A stretch of DNA of 13,847 bases, taken from the NCBI GenBank assembly GCA_937910665.1, contig CALEPR010000147.1:1-13847 (forward strand), in the 5' to 3' direction. Position 1 is the stretch's first letter. Every line of letters begins with the position of its first letter. Of the stretch, positions 1-7,366 are shown piece after piece. A program made the translations under genes and the position numbers. Under the pieces are notes generated by a model. It was not told where the DNA came from and searched no databases. It was given only the letters and a program-made list of their open reading frames with translations. Origin of the DNA: an uncultured Selenomonadales bacterium (GTDB lineage: Bacteria; Bacillota; Negativicutes; Selenomonadales; Selenomonadaceae).

Positions 1-93
1 AATATTCTTGCACTGGCGGTCACTCCTTTTTTGAAGTGTAGCATTTTTATCTAAAATTTTTATGAAACGCCCGTGGAAAGTTGCTCTAAGTGG

Positions 94-122
94 TTGACTT
101 TGCAAAATAAATTTTGTAAAAT
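94..122 (+). promoter_or_regulatory. Promoter of ssrA (tmRNA)
   Basis: A near-consensus sigma-70 type promoter is visible: TTGACT (94-99), a 17-nt spacer, and TAAAAT (117-122). Transcription would start near 129, about 12 nt before the mature tmRNA 5' end at 141. This fits a short leader removed by RNase P. The position directly upstream of a stable RNA gene supports the call. Confidence 0.8.
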
Positions 123-140
123 CAGCGAAATATTTTTTGT

Positions 141-491
141 GGGGATGTAATGGTTTCGACGGGGATAGACGGGGTTTGATAAGCGAGCACCGGGGTTCTC
201 GAACCGGTTCAGTAAGGGAAAACTTTGCTTTAAATATAAAAGCAGACGAAGAATACGCTTTGGCAGCTTAAAGCCACCTTCGCCAACTGATCTCCTGCTA
301 GGTTGGGTCGAAGGTCAGCGCGGGATACAAAATTGTCATTCGCCTAAACAATTTTGGAATTCTTTTTGGCGATTGGTTTTCAAAAGTTTTCAAGTGTACT
401 TTTCAAAACTGAAATTGATCACTTGATGCGCTCGGAGAAAGTCAGATAACGATATTTTCGGACAGGAGTTCGATTCTCCTCATCTCCACCA
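141..491 (+). ncRNA. ssrA: Transfer-messenger RNA (tmRNA)
   Basis: tmRNA rescues ribosomes stalled on mRNAs lacking a stop codon and tags the nascent chain for proteolysis, working with SmpB. The 5' end GGGGATGTAATGGTTTCGAC and the 3' end, with a T-arm-like GGACAGGAGTTCGATTCTCC and CATCTCCACCA, are hallmark tRNA-like-domain sequences. GGGGATG (141-147) pairs with CATCTCC (481-487) to form the acceptor stem, leaving discriminator A488 and an encoded CCA (489-491). The tag reading frame is at 242-271 and encodes ADEEYALAA followed by TAA. The -YALAA ending is the usual ClpXP-type degron. The 351-nt length is normal for a one-piece tmRNA. The gene has its own promoter and a terminator just downstream. 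smpB is not seen in this window. Confidence 0.98.
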
Positions 492-505
492 ATTTAGAAA
501 CTAGC

Positions 506-538
506 AAGCCCGAGCTTAAAAAATTGCTGGGGCTTTTT
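506..538 (+). terminator. Rho-independent terminator of ssrA
   Basis: AAGCCC (506-511) pairs with GGGCTT (530-535). After one G-G mismatch, AGC (513-515) pairs with GCT (526-528), and the run of T continues to 538. The hairpin begins about 14 nt after the tmRNA CCA end, as expected for a monocistronic stable RNA. The SYLF gene that follows therefore probably needs its own promoter. TAGAAT at 550-555 is a possible -10, but no clear -35 accompanies it. Confidence 0.8.
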
Positions 539-575
539 GATTCGCAAAGTAGAATTTTTTGAAAGGTTGATTGAG

Positions 576-1148
576 ATGAAAATTTTTTTTACAAAGTTAA
601 TCTTCTCGACGCTGATTTTAATTTTTGCAACTTCAACAATTACTTTTGCCAAAACGTCGCCCGATGAAACTCGCACAAAACTCAAACAGATGTCCACCGA
701 AGTTCTTGCGCGAATGTATGAAAAATATCCCGAGTCGAAGTCGGCTGTAGAAAATTCTTACGCTTATTCCACAATCAGTAGCTCAAGCGTCAAGTATGGA
801 TTTTGGGGTAGCGATCGCGGTCGAGGAATTGCTTACAACAAACAGACTGAACAACTGATTTATATGAAGATGCGCGAAATGACTGTCGGATTAAATTTCG
901 GCGCGAAAGAATATGATTTGCTTTTCATAATTCAAAACAAAAATGCTTGGGACAGATTTATTTCCGGAAACATAAAATTTGGAACGGAAGTCTCCGCGCA
1001 AGCTACTGACGGAGTGAATGGCGACGCTTTCGCCGACGCGACTATCGTGGCTAATGGCGTTTGGGTTTATCAGCTTGACAAAAAAGGTCTGGCATTTGAA
1101 TTGACTTTAAAGGGCGCGAGAATTTCCCCGTTCAGAACTTTGAACTGA
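576..1148 (+). CDS. Secreted SYLF (Ysc84-like) lipid-binding domain protein
   Basis: A 190-residue exported protein. Residues 1-25 form a signal peptide (positive MKIFFTK start, hydrophobic core, cleavage after TFA). The rest resembles the SYLF/Ysc84 family. A mid-domain motif GSDRGRGIAYN is followed by MKMREMTVGLNFGAKEYD. Then come FISGNIKFG and a final third containing DGVWVYQLDKKGLAFELTLKGARI-type spacing. SYLF domains bind phosphoinositides in eukaryotes; the bacterial versions are secreted or periplasmic proteins of uncertain role, probably membrane-surface associated. An in-frame ATG at 537 is possible, but the start at 576 is preferred: it puts the signal peptide at the N-terminus and has GAAAGG (561-566) 9 nt upstream, whereas 537 lies inside the ssrA terminator T-run. 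Family membership is fairly secure; function is not. Confidence 0.85.
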   Translation: MKIFFTKLIFSTLILIFATSTITFAKTSPDETRTKLKQMSTEVLARMYEKYPESKSAVENSYAYSTISSSSVKYGFWGSDRGRGIAYNKQTEQLIYMKMREMTVGLNFGAKEYDLLFIIQNKNAWDRFISGNIKFGTEVSAQATDGVNGDAFADATIVANGVWVYQLDKKGLAFELTLKGARISPFRTLN

Positions 1149-1201
1149 AAAAAATCAGCTCAAATTCAAAAGATGCAGCGGAAAGGATTTTAAGATAAAA
1201 A

Positions 1202-2200
1202 ATGTTTGACTTTAAGAAAGAGTTCAAAGAAATTTATTCGGCTAAAAAAATTCCTGCGATTATCACTGTTCCGAAAATGAATTATGTCGCCGTCAGAGGT
1301 TCGGGAGATCCTAACGAAGAAGGCGGTGCATATCAGCAGGCGGTTGGAATTTTGTATGCAATTTCCTACGCTTTGAAGATGAGTTACAAAACTGATTATA
1401 AAATTGCAAATTTTTTTGAATATGTCGTTCCGCTTTGGGAAGGTTGCGAAGGAAAAATTAAAAACTGTCATAAGGCATCCCATAAAAAAAATCTTGCGGT
1501 TAAAATTTTTTCAAGTTATCGAGGAGAAAATTTTGTGAGCGTCAAACAAATTGCAATTCTGGTTAAAAATTTTAAAGAAAAAAATCTTGTAGTGGCAGGT
1601 TTCGATCTCGACACAAAAAAATGGTTGCGTCCAATTTCAAGCAATTCAAAAAATAAAGATGCCGTGATTTTTGAGGACGCAACTTATTTGAATGGCGAGG
1701 AAGTTCACGAAGCAAAAATTTTTGACGTTGTTGAGATTCAGGCTGAAGATAAAATTTCTGACAATCCAATTCAGCCTGAAAATTTTTATTATGTCGAACA
1801 TTCACGTTGGAAAAAAATCGGCGAAACTACTTTACAAAATATTTTGAAGTGGCGCGGCTATGATGAACGCGAACAAATTTTTTTCAGCGACGACAGAACA
1901 ATTTCACCTGCCGAAGTCAAACTTCAAGACAATCGCGAATCACTTTTGCTTTTGTCTGCGAAAAATTTTGTCATTCGCGTCGAAGGTTCAGATCGCAAAA
2001 AATTTTACGCACATTTTGATTACAACGACAAAAGATATTTGCGTTTCAGCATCGGCGACATTAAAATTCGCGAACAATTTGAAGATCACGACGAAGGCGA
2101 ATATTTTCTTGCTGATGAAGTTTCGATAATTTGCAGTTTGACAAATCCATTTTTTGAAACTAATCTTTGCTACAAAATGGTCGCGCAAGTTTTTAATTGA
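1202..2200 (+). CDS. Truncated GyrI-like domain joined in frame to a dual-OB domain protein
   Basis: The 332-residue frame has two unrelated parts. Residues 1-80 match the start of stand-alone GyrI-like small-molecule-binding proteins (FDFKKEFKEIY, VPKMNYVAVRGSGDPNEEGG, KMSYKTDYKIANFFEYVVP). The similarity stops after PLWEG, where a full-length relative would continue for roughly 120 more residues. Residues 81-111 look like translated spacer. From residue 112 the sequence resembles a dual OB-fold (DuOB-type) protein: QIAILVKNF, then AGFDLDTKKWLRPIS, and the C-terminal block ICSLTNPFFETNLCYKMVAQ. Such domains are predicted nucleic-acid or ligand binders and are often found beside bacterial conflict genes; the role here is unknown. 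An internal GTG at 1535 with its own SD could start the dual-OB protein alone. The ATG at 1202 has only a distant AAAGGA. The gene lies 15 nt before cca and is probably cotranscribed with it. Confidence 0.75.
   Translation: MFDFKKEFKEIYSAKKIPAIITVPKMNYVAVRGSGDPNEEGGAYQQAVGILYAISYALKMSYKTDYKIANFFEYVVPLWEGCEGKIKNCHKASHKKNLAVKIFSSYRGENFVSVKQIAILVKNFKEKNLVVAGFDLDTKKWLRPISSNSKNKDAVIFEDATYLNGEEVHEAKIFDVVEIQAEDKISDNPIQPENFYYVEHSRWKKIGETTLQNILKWRGYDEREQIFFSDDRTISPAEVKLQDNRESLLLLSAKNFVIRVEGSDRKKFYAHFDYNDKRYLRFSIGDIKIREQFEDHDEGEYFLADEVSIICSLTNPFFETNLCYKMVAQVFN
1521..1537 (+). promoter_or_regulatory. Internal ribosome binding site and GTG start of the dual-OB protein
   Basis: GAGGAG (1521-1526), then AAAATTTT (1527-1534), then GTG (1535-1537). 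The GTG is in frame with the upstream ATG and falls exactly where the dual-OB similarity begins. The same SD + AATTTT + start arrangement precedes cca and yhdT, so this looks like a real gene start lying inside the longer frame. Starting here gives a 221-residue protein. Confidence 0.6.
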
Positions 2201-2215
2201 CAGGGAAGAAATTTT

Positions 2216-3445
2216 ATGACTGAAATTGAATTTGCAAAAAAAATTGATGAACTCGGAGGAACTGCTTACTTGGTCGGCGGAGCAATTCGCGATCAACTTC
2301 GGCAAGTTCCCGAACACGACAGAGATTATTGCATCGCAGGACTGGAGGAAAAAACTTTTGCTGAAAATTTTCCTCGCGCCGCGAAGTTCGGAAAAAATTT
2401 TCCTGTCTACTCGATTTTGATTGACGGAAAAATGCGCGAGATTGCCTTTGCGCGGACTGAAAAAAAAATTGGCGCAGGTTACAAAGGTTTTTCCGTGAAC
2501 TTTGATCCTACCGTCACGATCGAGGAAGATTTATTTCGGCGCGACACGACGATCAATGCGATGGCAAAAAAAATTTTGACTGACGAACTTATAGATCCTT
2601 TCGGCGGCGAAAAAGATGTAGCAGAAAAAAAAATTCGCGCAGTGTCGAAACATTTTGTCGATGATCCTGTGCGAGCGTTGAGAGCGGCAAGACAATCCGC
2701 GCAATTTGATTTTGAAATTACGCCTGAAACTTTGCAGGCGATGAATCGGTGTGCGAAAGAAATTTCTGCCGAACCGCATGAAAGAATTTTTGCCGAACTT
2801 GAAAACGCTTTAAAAACTGACAAGCCGTCAAAATTTTTTCGCAGTCTTGAAAGCGCGGGTTTACTGGAAATAACTTTTCCTGAAATTTATCAACTGCGCG
2901 GAAAAATTCAGCCGACTGCATTTCATCCTGAAGGCGACGCTTATGAACATTCGCTGAATATTTTGGACGCGGTTGCAAAAATAAATTCTAAACCTGTTGT
3001 GAGATTCGCGGCACTTGTCCACGACATTGGCAAGGGAACGACTCCGCCGGAAATGTTGCCGCATCACTACAATCACGAAAAGCGCGGCGCAGAAGTTTTT
3101 CAAGAAATGTGCTCGCGCTTGCCTTTGCCGAACGACTGGAAAAAAATTGCTGAATTTGTAATTGTCGAACACATGCGTGCGCCAATGTTCGCGAAGGCAG
3201 GAAAAATTACAGACTTTTTACTGCGCCTTCACAATTCAAAAATTTCTGTTTCAGATTTCAACGACATAATCCGCGCAGATCATCACGGCTTGCCAATTTA
3301 TTTGGAAAAAGCTGAGTTTTTAATTTCTGAACTTTTGAAAGTCACCGGCAAAGATGCTCCGTCCGAACTTCAAGGCAAAGAAATCGGCGAGTGGATTTTT
3401 CAGGAGCGAATCAGATGCTTTATACAACTTCGGAAAAATTTTTGA
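2216..3445 (+). CDS. cca: Multifunctional CCA tRNA nucleotidyltransferase with HD domain
   Basis: Adds or repairs the 3' CCA of tRNAs using CTP and ATP. At 409 residues it matches the length and order of the E. coli Cca type. The nucleotidyltransferase head has YLVGGAIRD (18-26) and catalytic carboxylates D35 and D37 in HDRDY. Also visible are LARTE-like FARTE, RRDTTINAMA, IDPFGG and DDPVRALRAAR. The C-terminal half contains a metal-dependent phosphohydrolase motif LVHDIGKG with H269/D270; in the E. coli enzyme this domain has 2',3'-cyclic phosphodiesterase, 2'-nucleotidase and phosphatase activities. The start is supported by AGGGAAG followed by AAATTTT directly before ATG. A terminator follows at 3463-3500. 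It is probably cotranscribed with the dual-OB gene 15 nt upstream. No residue loss is apparent. Confidence 0.95.
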   Translation: MTEIEFAKKIDELGGTAYLVGGAIRDQLRQVPEHDRDYCIAGLEEKTFAENFPRAAKFGKNFPVYSILIDGKMREIAFARTEKKIGAGYKGFSVNFDPTVTIEEDLFRRDTTINAMAKKILTDELIDPFGGEKDVAEKKIRAVSKHFVDDPVRALRAARQSAQFDFEITPETLQAMNRCAKEISAEPHERIFAELENALKTDKPSKFFRSLESAGLLEITFPEIYQLRGKIQPTAFHPEGDAYEHSLNILDAVAKINSKPVVRFAALVHDIGKGTTPPEMLPHHYNHEKRGAEVFQEMCSRLPLPNDWKKIAEFVIVEHMRAPMFAKAGKITDFLLRLHNSKISVSDFNDIIRADHHGLPIYLEKAEFLISELLKVTGKDAPSELQGKEIGEWIFQERIRCFIQLRKNF

Positions 3446-3462
3446 TTAAATTGAAAAAAATG

Positions 3463-3500
3463 CTCTGACTTCGGCAGAAAAATTTTGTCGGAGTTTTTTT
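3463..3500 (+). terminator. Rho-independent terminator after cca
   Basis: CTCTGAC (3463-3469) pairs with GTCGGAG (3487-3493), seven pairs including one T-G, across a 17-nt loop, and is followed directly by seven T (3494-3500). The next promoter's -10 element begins five bases further on. Confidence 0.7.
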
Positions 3501-3501
3501 G

Positions 3502-3510
3502 TGCTATAAT
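3502..3510 (+). promoter_or_regulatory. Extended -10 promoter for the LTA-synthase-like gene
   Basis: TGC followed by a perfect TATAAT (3505-3510) forms an extended -10 element. No good -35 is present at 17 nt, as is usual for this class; that position lies inside the preceding terminator hairpin. The predicted start of transcription is near 3517, which leaves GGAGG (3532-3536) in a short leader. This also excludes in-frame start codons at 3485 and 3509. Confidence 0.65.
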
Positions 3511-3547
3511 GTGGGGGAAAAAATTTTTTGCGGAGGAATTTTTTTTG

Positions 3548-5407
3548 GTGAATAAATTTTTTTCAGCTCTCGAACTCGGTTTGAAAATTTTTTTATTCTG
3601 GACAGGAATTTTTTTCTTGCTGAGATTGAGTTACATTTTTTTTCTGCGCGAATTTTTATCTGAAGTTTCAGCGCAAGAAATTTTCACGGCAATTTTTTTC
3701 GGCACGCGATTGAGTTTTCAAACTTCCGGAATTTTCACGCTGATAATTTTGCTTGCGAACTTAATCGGCAAAAAATTTTCAAAAATCATCACGGCAATTT
3801 TAATCGCGGCGACAATAATTTTGCACTTCGCTGCAATTCCATTTTACAAACAATTTCACGCGAACTTTAATCAAATGATTTTCGCGGGGCTGAACGACGA
3901 CTTTTTTGCCTTGCTTGTAACTTTTATCCAGGAATTTCAACTGCTGCAAAAAATTTTTGTCGCGCTGATTTTAAGTTTTGCAACTTATAAAATCGCCGTC
4001 CGAATTTTCAACTTTCCATCTTTCCACCTCAACAAAATTTTTCTGTTGTTCGTGACAATTTTTTTGACAAATATTTCTTTCTATGGCGGAGGCTTGAACT
4101 GGAAAACCGAATTGAATTTTGAAAATATCGGCGTGACAAAAAATAATTTGCTGAATGAATCAATTCTCGACAGTTTCCAAGCGATTCACCGCGCAGAAAT
4201 TTTGCAAGACAGAATTGTAAATTCGCAAGGATTGAACTTCACTGCCGACAATGTTAAAAATCTTGCAAAAAAAATTTCCGGCACAAATTTTGATTCCGAA
4301 AACCTCGACGACTATTTGAAAAAATCTGCAGGCGGCGCGAAGATTCAAAAGCCGAAACAAATTTTTGTAATTGTTTCCGAAAGTCTTGCAAACTGGACAA
4401 TTTTAGAAAAATATTCTGAACTTCATCTTGCCGACGGCTTGAAAAATTTTATTGCGAACGGCGCATACTGCGAAACTTTTTTGCCGAACGGAGCAAGTAC
4501 AGTTTCTGCCGTGACAGGAATTGTTACAGGATTTGCCGACGCGAATTTATATTTGACGACGCTGCCTGAAAGTTACGCAGAAATTTTTCCGACTGCCGCC
4601 GCGCCGCAGATGAAAAATTTGAACTACAAGACAAAATTTTTTTACGCAGGTTCGGCGACTTGGGAAAAAATTTCAGACTTCACTCAAGCTCAAGGTTTTG
4701 AAAAATTTTTTTGTGAAGGCGACATAAAAAATAAATTTCCCGACGCGAGCGGAAATGTCTGGGGCGTTGACGATAAATTTTTGTATGAGTTTGTCGAGGA
4801 AAATTTAAATCTGCAGGAAAATAATTTTTGCGTGATTTTGAACACGTCGAATCATGCGCCCTACACAGTAGATTTGCAAGCTGAAAATATTTTTGACGAC
4901 GACGAAAAAATCGGTCACTGCAGATATGCAGAGCGAGAACTTTGCAAATTTATTTCCGAAATGCAAAGGCGCGAAACTGAAAGTTTGTTTGTGATTGTCG
5001 GAGATCATGCGGACAGATTCAACACAGAAAAAAATCCTTCGACTTACGAAAGATTTTGTGTGCCGCTAATAATTTTTGGTTGCGGCGTTGAACAGAAATT
5101 TTTTTCAAAAAATTGCGCCGGAAGTCAAATTGATATTTTGCCGACAATTATTGAACTGATCGCGCCGAAAAATTTTGAATATTATTCTGTCGGAAAAAGT
5201 TTGACCGAAAATATTTTTGGCGTAAATCATTTGCTTTTCATCACGAAAAATTTTATAGGCAACGCGAATAACTTTCCCCTGCAAGCTGAAAAAATTTTCC
5301 CCGACGCAGATGTAAAATTTGATTCGCAAGGTCTGGAAGATTATATAAATTTTGTGCGGGGCGTTTCATTTTGGCGTGTGAAGAATGGAAAAATTTTGCG
5401 CGATTGA
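3548..5407 (+). CDS. LTA synthase family protein (membrane-anchored sulfatase-fold phosphoglycerol transferase-like)
   Basis: About 619 residues: five N-terminal hydrophobic segments (roughly the first 190 residues) followed by an extracytoplasmic alkaline-phosphatase/sulfatase-fold domain. Metal and active-site motifs are visible: VSESLANW (E278), the candidate nucleophile in NGASTVSAVTG (T318, possibly S317), SNHAPYT (H436) and VGDHAD (D486, H487). This matches the LtaS/MdoB-like family, which transfers phosphoglycerol to or from envelope glycans. In a diderm the substrate cannot be read from sequence; a periplasmic-glycan or lipid-linked acceptor is possible. GTG 3548 is chosen because GGAGG (3532-3536) and the promoter lie just upstream; the adjacent TTG at 3545 is equally possible (spacing 8 rather than 11). 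No clear terminator follows, so read-through into yhdT is possible. Family secure, substrate unknown. Confidence 0.88.
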   Translation: MNKFFSALELGLKIFLFWTGIFFLLRLSYIFFLREFLSEVSAQEIFTAIFFGTRLSFQTSGIFTLIILLANLIGKKFSKIITAILIAATIILHFAAIPFYKQFHANFNQMIFAGLNDDFFALLVTFIQEFQLLQKIFVALILSFATYKIAVRIFNFPSFHLNKIFLLFVTIFLTNISFYGGGLNWKTELNFENIGVTKNNLLNESILDSFQAIHRAEILQDRIVNSQGLNFTADNVKNLAKKISGTNFDSENLDDYLKKSAGGAKIQKPKQIFVIVSESLANWTILEKYSELHLADGLKNFIANGAYCETFLPNGASTVSAVTGIVTGFADANLYLTTLPESYAEIFPTAAAPQMKNLNYKTKFFYAGSATWEKISDFTQAQGFEKFFCEGDIKNKFPDASGNVWGVDDKFLYEFVEENLNLQENNFCVILNTSNHAPYTVDLQAENIFDDDEKIGHCRYAERELCKFISEMQRRETESLFVIVGDHADRFNTEKNPSTYERFCVPLIIFGCGVEQKFFSKNCAGSQIDILPTIIELIAPKNFEYYSVGKSLTENIFGVNHLLFITKNFIGNANNFPLQAEKIFPDADVKFDSQGLEDYINFVRGVSFWRVKNGKILRD

Positions 5408-5556
5408 AAATTTTTTGCAGAAATTTTTGCAGGTGAATTGCAAAGTTGGAAGAAATTAAATTCAGGAAGCAAACAGATGTTGCTATCCAAAAAATTTTTA
5501 AAAATATTTTTTGTAAACTGCTTGTATCCTTTGAGAACGAGACAGGAGGTAATTTT

Positions 5557-5871
5557 ATGCAAAACAAAATGACTGAGGCGCAAAAATTCAGTCTGATCAA
5601 ACGCGAGGCAATTTATACAGGTCTTGCGCTTGTCGGGCTGATTATTTTTTGGCTTGTCGCGGGTTTCGGCACGGCGGGGATCGACGCAAAAATTTTTCAT
5701 CTGCCGCTTTGGGCTTTTCTCGGCTCGATTGGAGTTTGGATTTTTGCAATCGGAATAAGTTTCATTTTAAGTCGCAAACTTTTTAAAGACATTGACTTAG
5801 ATGAAAATTTAAATTCCTCGCTCCTCACCCCTAACTCCTCATTGAAGAAGGGGGGCAACGGCGATGACTGA
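5557..5871 (+). CDS. yhdT: YhdT family (DUF997) small membrane protein, partner of PanF
   Basis: A 104-residue protein with two transmembrane segments (about residues 17-35 and 48-72) and a conserved RKLFKDIDLDE end typical of YhdT. In many bacteria yhdT sits directly upstream of panF; its role is unproven but probably accessory to the transporter. ATG 5557 is chosen because AGGAGG plus TAATTTT precedes it; an upstream in-frame ATG at 5446 would add 37 unrelated residues and lacks an SD. The last ~20 residues (LNSSLLTPNSSLKKGGNGDD) are not typical of the family and are encoded by a repeat-like pyrimidine-rich stretch (see 5816-5845). The stop codon overlaps the panF start by 8 nt, implying translational coupling. 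Confidence 0.85.
   Translation: MQNKMTEAQKFSLIKREAIYTGLALVGLIIFWLVAGFGTAGIDAKIFHLPLWAFLGSIGVWIFAIGISFILSRKLFKDIDLDENLNSSLLTPNSSLKKGGNGDD
5816..5845 (+). repeat. Pyrimidine-rich direct repeat inside the 3' end of yhdT
   Basis: CTCCTCA occurs at 5821-5827 and again at 5835-5841, separated by CCCCTAA. Together they give a C/T-rich tract unlike the surrounding coding sequence. It encodes the duplicated SSL in SSLLTPNSSL. It resembles the TTAGG/GTGAGG-type low-complexity repeats found between genes in some genomes; that comparison is an inference. Confidence 0.45.
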
Positions 5872-7345
5872 AGGAAATTTGTCCGCACTCCTGCCGCTTT
5901 TAATTTTCATGGCGTTCATGGTTGGAATAAGTATTTTTGTCAGGCACAAACAAGCTGAAAAAAATTTTGTCGGAAATTATTTTATCGGCAATCGCGAACT
6001 TGGCGGTTTTGTTTTGGCGATGACGACAGTTGCGACTTACAGCAGTGTATCGAGTTTTGTCGGCGGACCGGGAATGGCTTTTCAAATTGGTTTCGGCTGG
6101 ATTTATATGGCGGTCGTCCAAGTCACGGCAATTTTTTTGGTGCTGGGAATTTTTGGAAAACGCGTCGCGCTCCTTGCCAGAAAATTTAATGCGGTGACAG
6201 TCGTCGATATAATTCGCGCAAGGTTTCAGTCAGATTTTTTGGCTGCAGTCAGTGCATTTGTAATTGTTTTATTTTTCTGCGGAACAATGACGGCGCAATT
6301 TGTCGGCGGCGCAAAATTATTTTCTGCAGTGACAGGTTACAGTTATGAAACAGGTTTAATTTTGTTCGGCTTGGTCGTGGTAGTTTATACTTCGATTGGA
6401 GGATTTAAGGCTGTCGCGCTCACAGATACCTTCTGCGCCTTGATTATGATGGTCGGAATAGTTTTACTCCTGAATTATGTTTTGGACGCAGGAGGCGGCT
6501 ATTTTGCGATTATGACGAACTTAGAAATAAATCATCCTGAAATGTTTGAGCCGTTCAGTTTTGGAAATATGCCGTGGGGAATTTATTTTACTCAGTGGCT
6601 GTTGGTTGGAATTTGCACTATTGCACTTCCTCAATCTGTCGTTCGCGGAATCAGTTACAAAAATACTCAAGGACTTCACAGCGCGATGTTAATTGGAACT
6701 GTTGTAGTCGGTTTCATGAACATTGGAATAAATTTTACAGGAATTTTGGCGCACGGAGTTTTGCCGGGAAATCCTGCAGATTATGGCGGAGTTGATAATA
6801 TTATCCCGACAACTATTGTAACGGTTATGCCGCGCGAACTTGTCGGCTTAGCGATTATCGGTCCGCTTGCCGCATCAATCTCAACAATTTCAGGACTTTT
6901 AATTGTTGCGTCGAGTGCGATTGTCAAAGATGTTTACCTGCATTACAAAGAAAAAAAATCTCAACCTGTCGAAACTTCAAGATTAAGATTTTTGTCAATG
7001 GCGACGACTGCTATTATCGGCGGAACAGTTTTTGTAATTGCATTGACTCCGCCAAGTTTAATCTGGCTGATAAATATGTTTGCATTCGGCGGATTGGAAA
7101 CTGCATTTTTCTGGACGCTTTTGCTTGGACTTTTTTGGAAGGGAGCAAACAAATTTGGTGCGGAACTTTCCATGATTGGCGGGACAATAATTTATTGTGC
7201 GGCTCAGGCGACGGGATTTAAAATTTTAAATCTGCATCAAATCACAATTGGAATAACAGTGTCGCTGATTCTATTTTTGCTCGGCTCATACTTTGGAAAA
7301 CCTTCCGACAAAAAAGTCTTGGACATTTTCTTCCCACAAGATTGA
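5864..7345 (+). CDS. panF: Sodium/pantothenate symporter
   Basis: A 493-residue member of the sodium:solute symporter family, with about 13 hydrophobic segments. It imports pantothenate, the coenzyme A precursor, using the Na+ gradient across the inner membrane. Recognisable PanF features include NYFIGNRELGGFVLAMT, TYSSVSSFVGGPGMAF, the GKRVALLARKFNAVT stretch, TAQFVGGAKL, YTSIGGFKAV, ALPQSVVRGISYKN, PLAASISTISGLL followed by IVKDVYL, and FAFGGLETAFFW. These follow E. coli PanF in order. The start overlaps the yhdT stop (ATGACTGA) and has AAGGGGGG (5848-5855) upstream. The 3' side carries a hairpin repeat and a terminator. Specificity for pantothenate rather than another organic acid is supported by the yhdT neighbour. 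Confidence 0.92.
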   Translation: MTEGNLSALLPLLIFMAFMVGISIFVRHKQAEKNFVGNYFIGNRELGGFVLAMTTVATYSSVSSFVGGPGMAFQIGFGWIYMAVVQVTAIFLVLGIFGKRVALLARKFNAVTVVDIIRARFQSDFLAAVSAFVIVLFFCGTMTAQFVGGAKLFSAVTGYSYETGLILFGLVVVVYTSIGGFKAVALTDTFCALIMMVGIVLLLNYVLDAGGGYFAIMTNLEINHPEMFEPFSFGNMPWGIYFTQWLLVGICTIALPQSVVRGISYKNTQGLHSAMLIGTVVVGFMNIGINFTGILAHGVLPGNPADYGGVDNIIPTTIVTVMPRELVGLAIIGPLAASISTISGLLIVASSAIVKDVYLHYKEKKSQPVETSRLRFLSMATTAIIGGTVFVIALTPPSLIWLINMFAFGGLETAFFWTLLLGLFWKGANKFGAELSMIGGTIIYCAAQATGFKILNLHQITIGITVSLILFLLGSYFGKPSDKKVLDIFFPQD

Positions 7346-7366
7346 GAACTTGTATTTGCAAATTCT

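Noticed and set aside
1..32. Possible divergent - strand gene start: AAAAAAGGAG followed after 9 nt by GTG (13-11).
   Set aside because: Only four codons lie inside the window, no - strand promoter is clear, and chance SD-like purine runs are common in this DNA. It needs the flanking sequence.
1190..1483. A 97-residue - strand frame under the GyrI-like region.
   Set aside because: No domain resemblance, no SD, and complementary to a recognisable + strand protein.
5446..5556. Upstream ATG extending YhdT by 37 residues.
   Set aside because: No RBS before 5446, the extra residues are unlike the family, and ATG 5557 has an excellent AGGAGG.
5408..5556. Search for a terminator or promoter between the LTA-synthase-like gene and yhdT.
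   Set aside because: A TTTGCA/TGCAAA hairpin is present near 5425-5450 but has no T-run, and only 4/6 matches to -35 and -10 elements were found. Not enough for a call.
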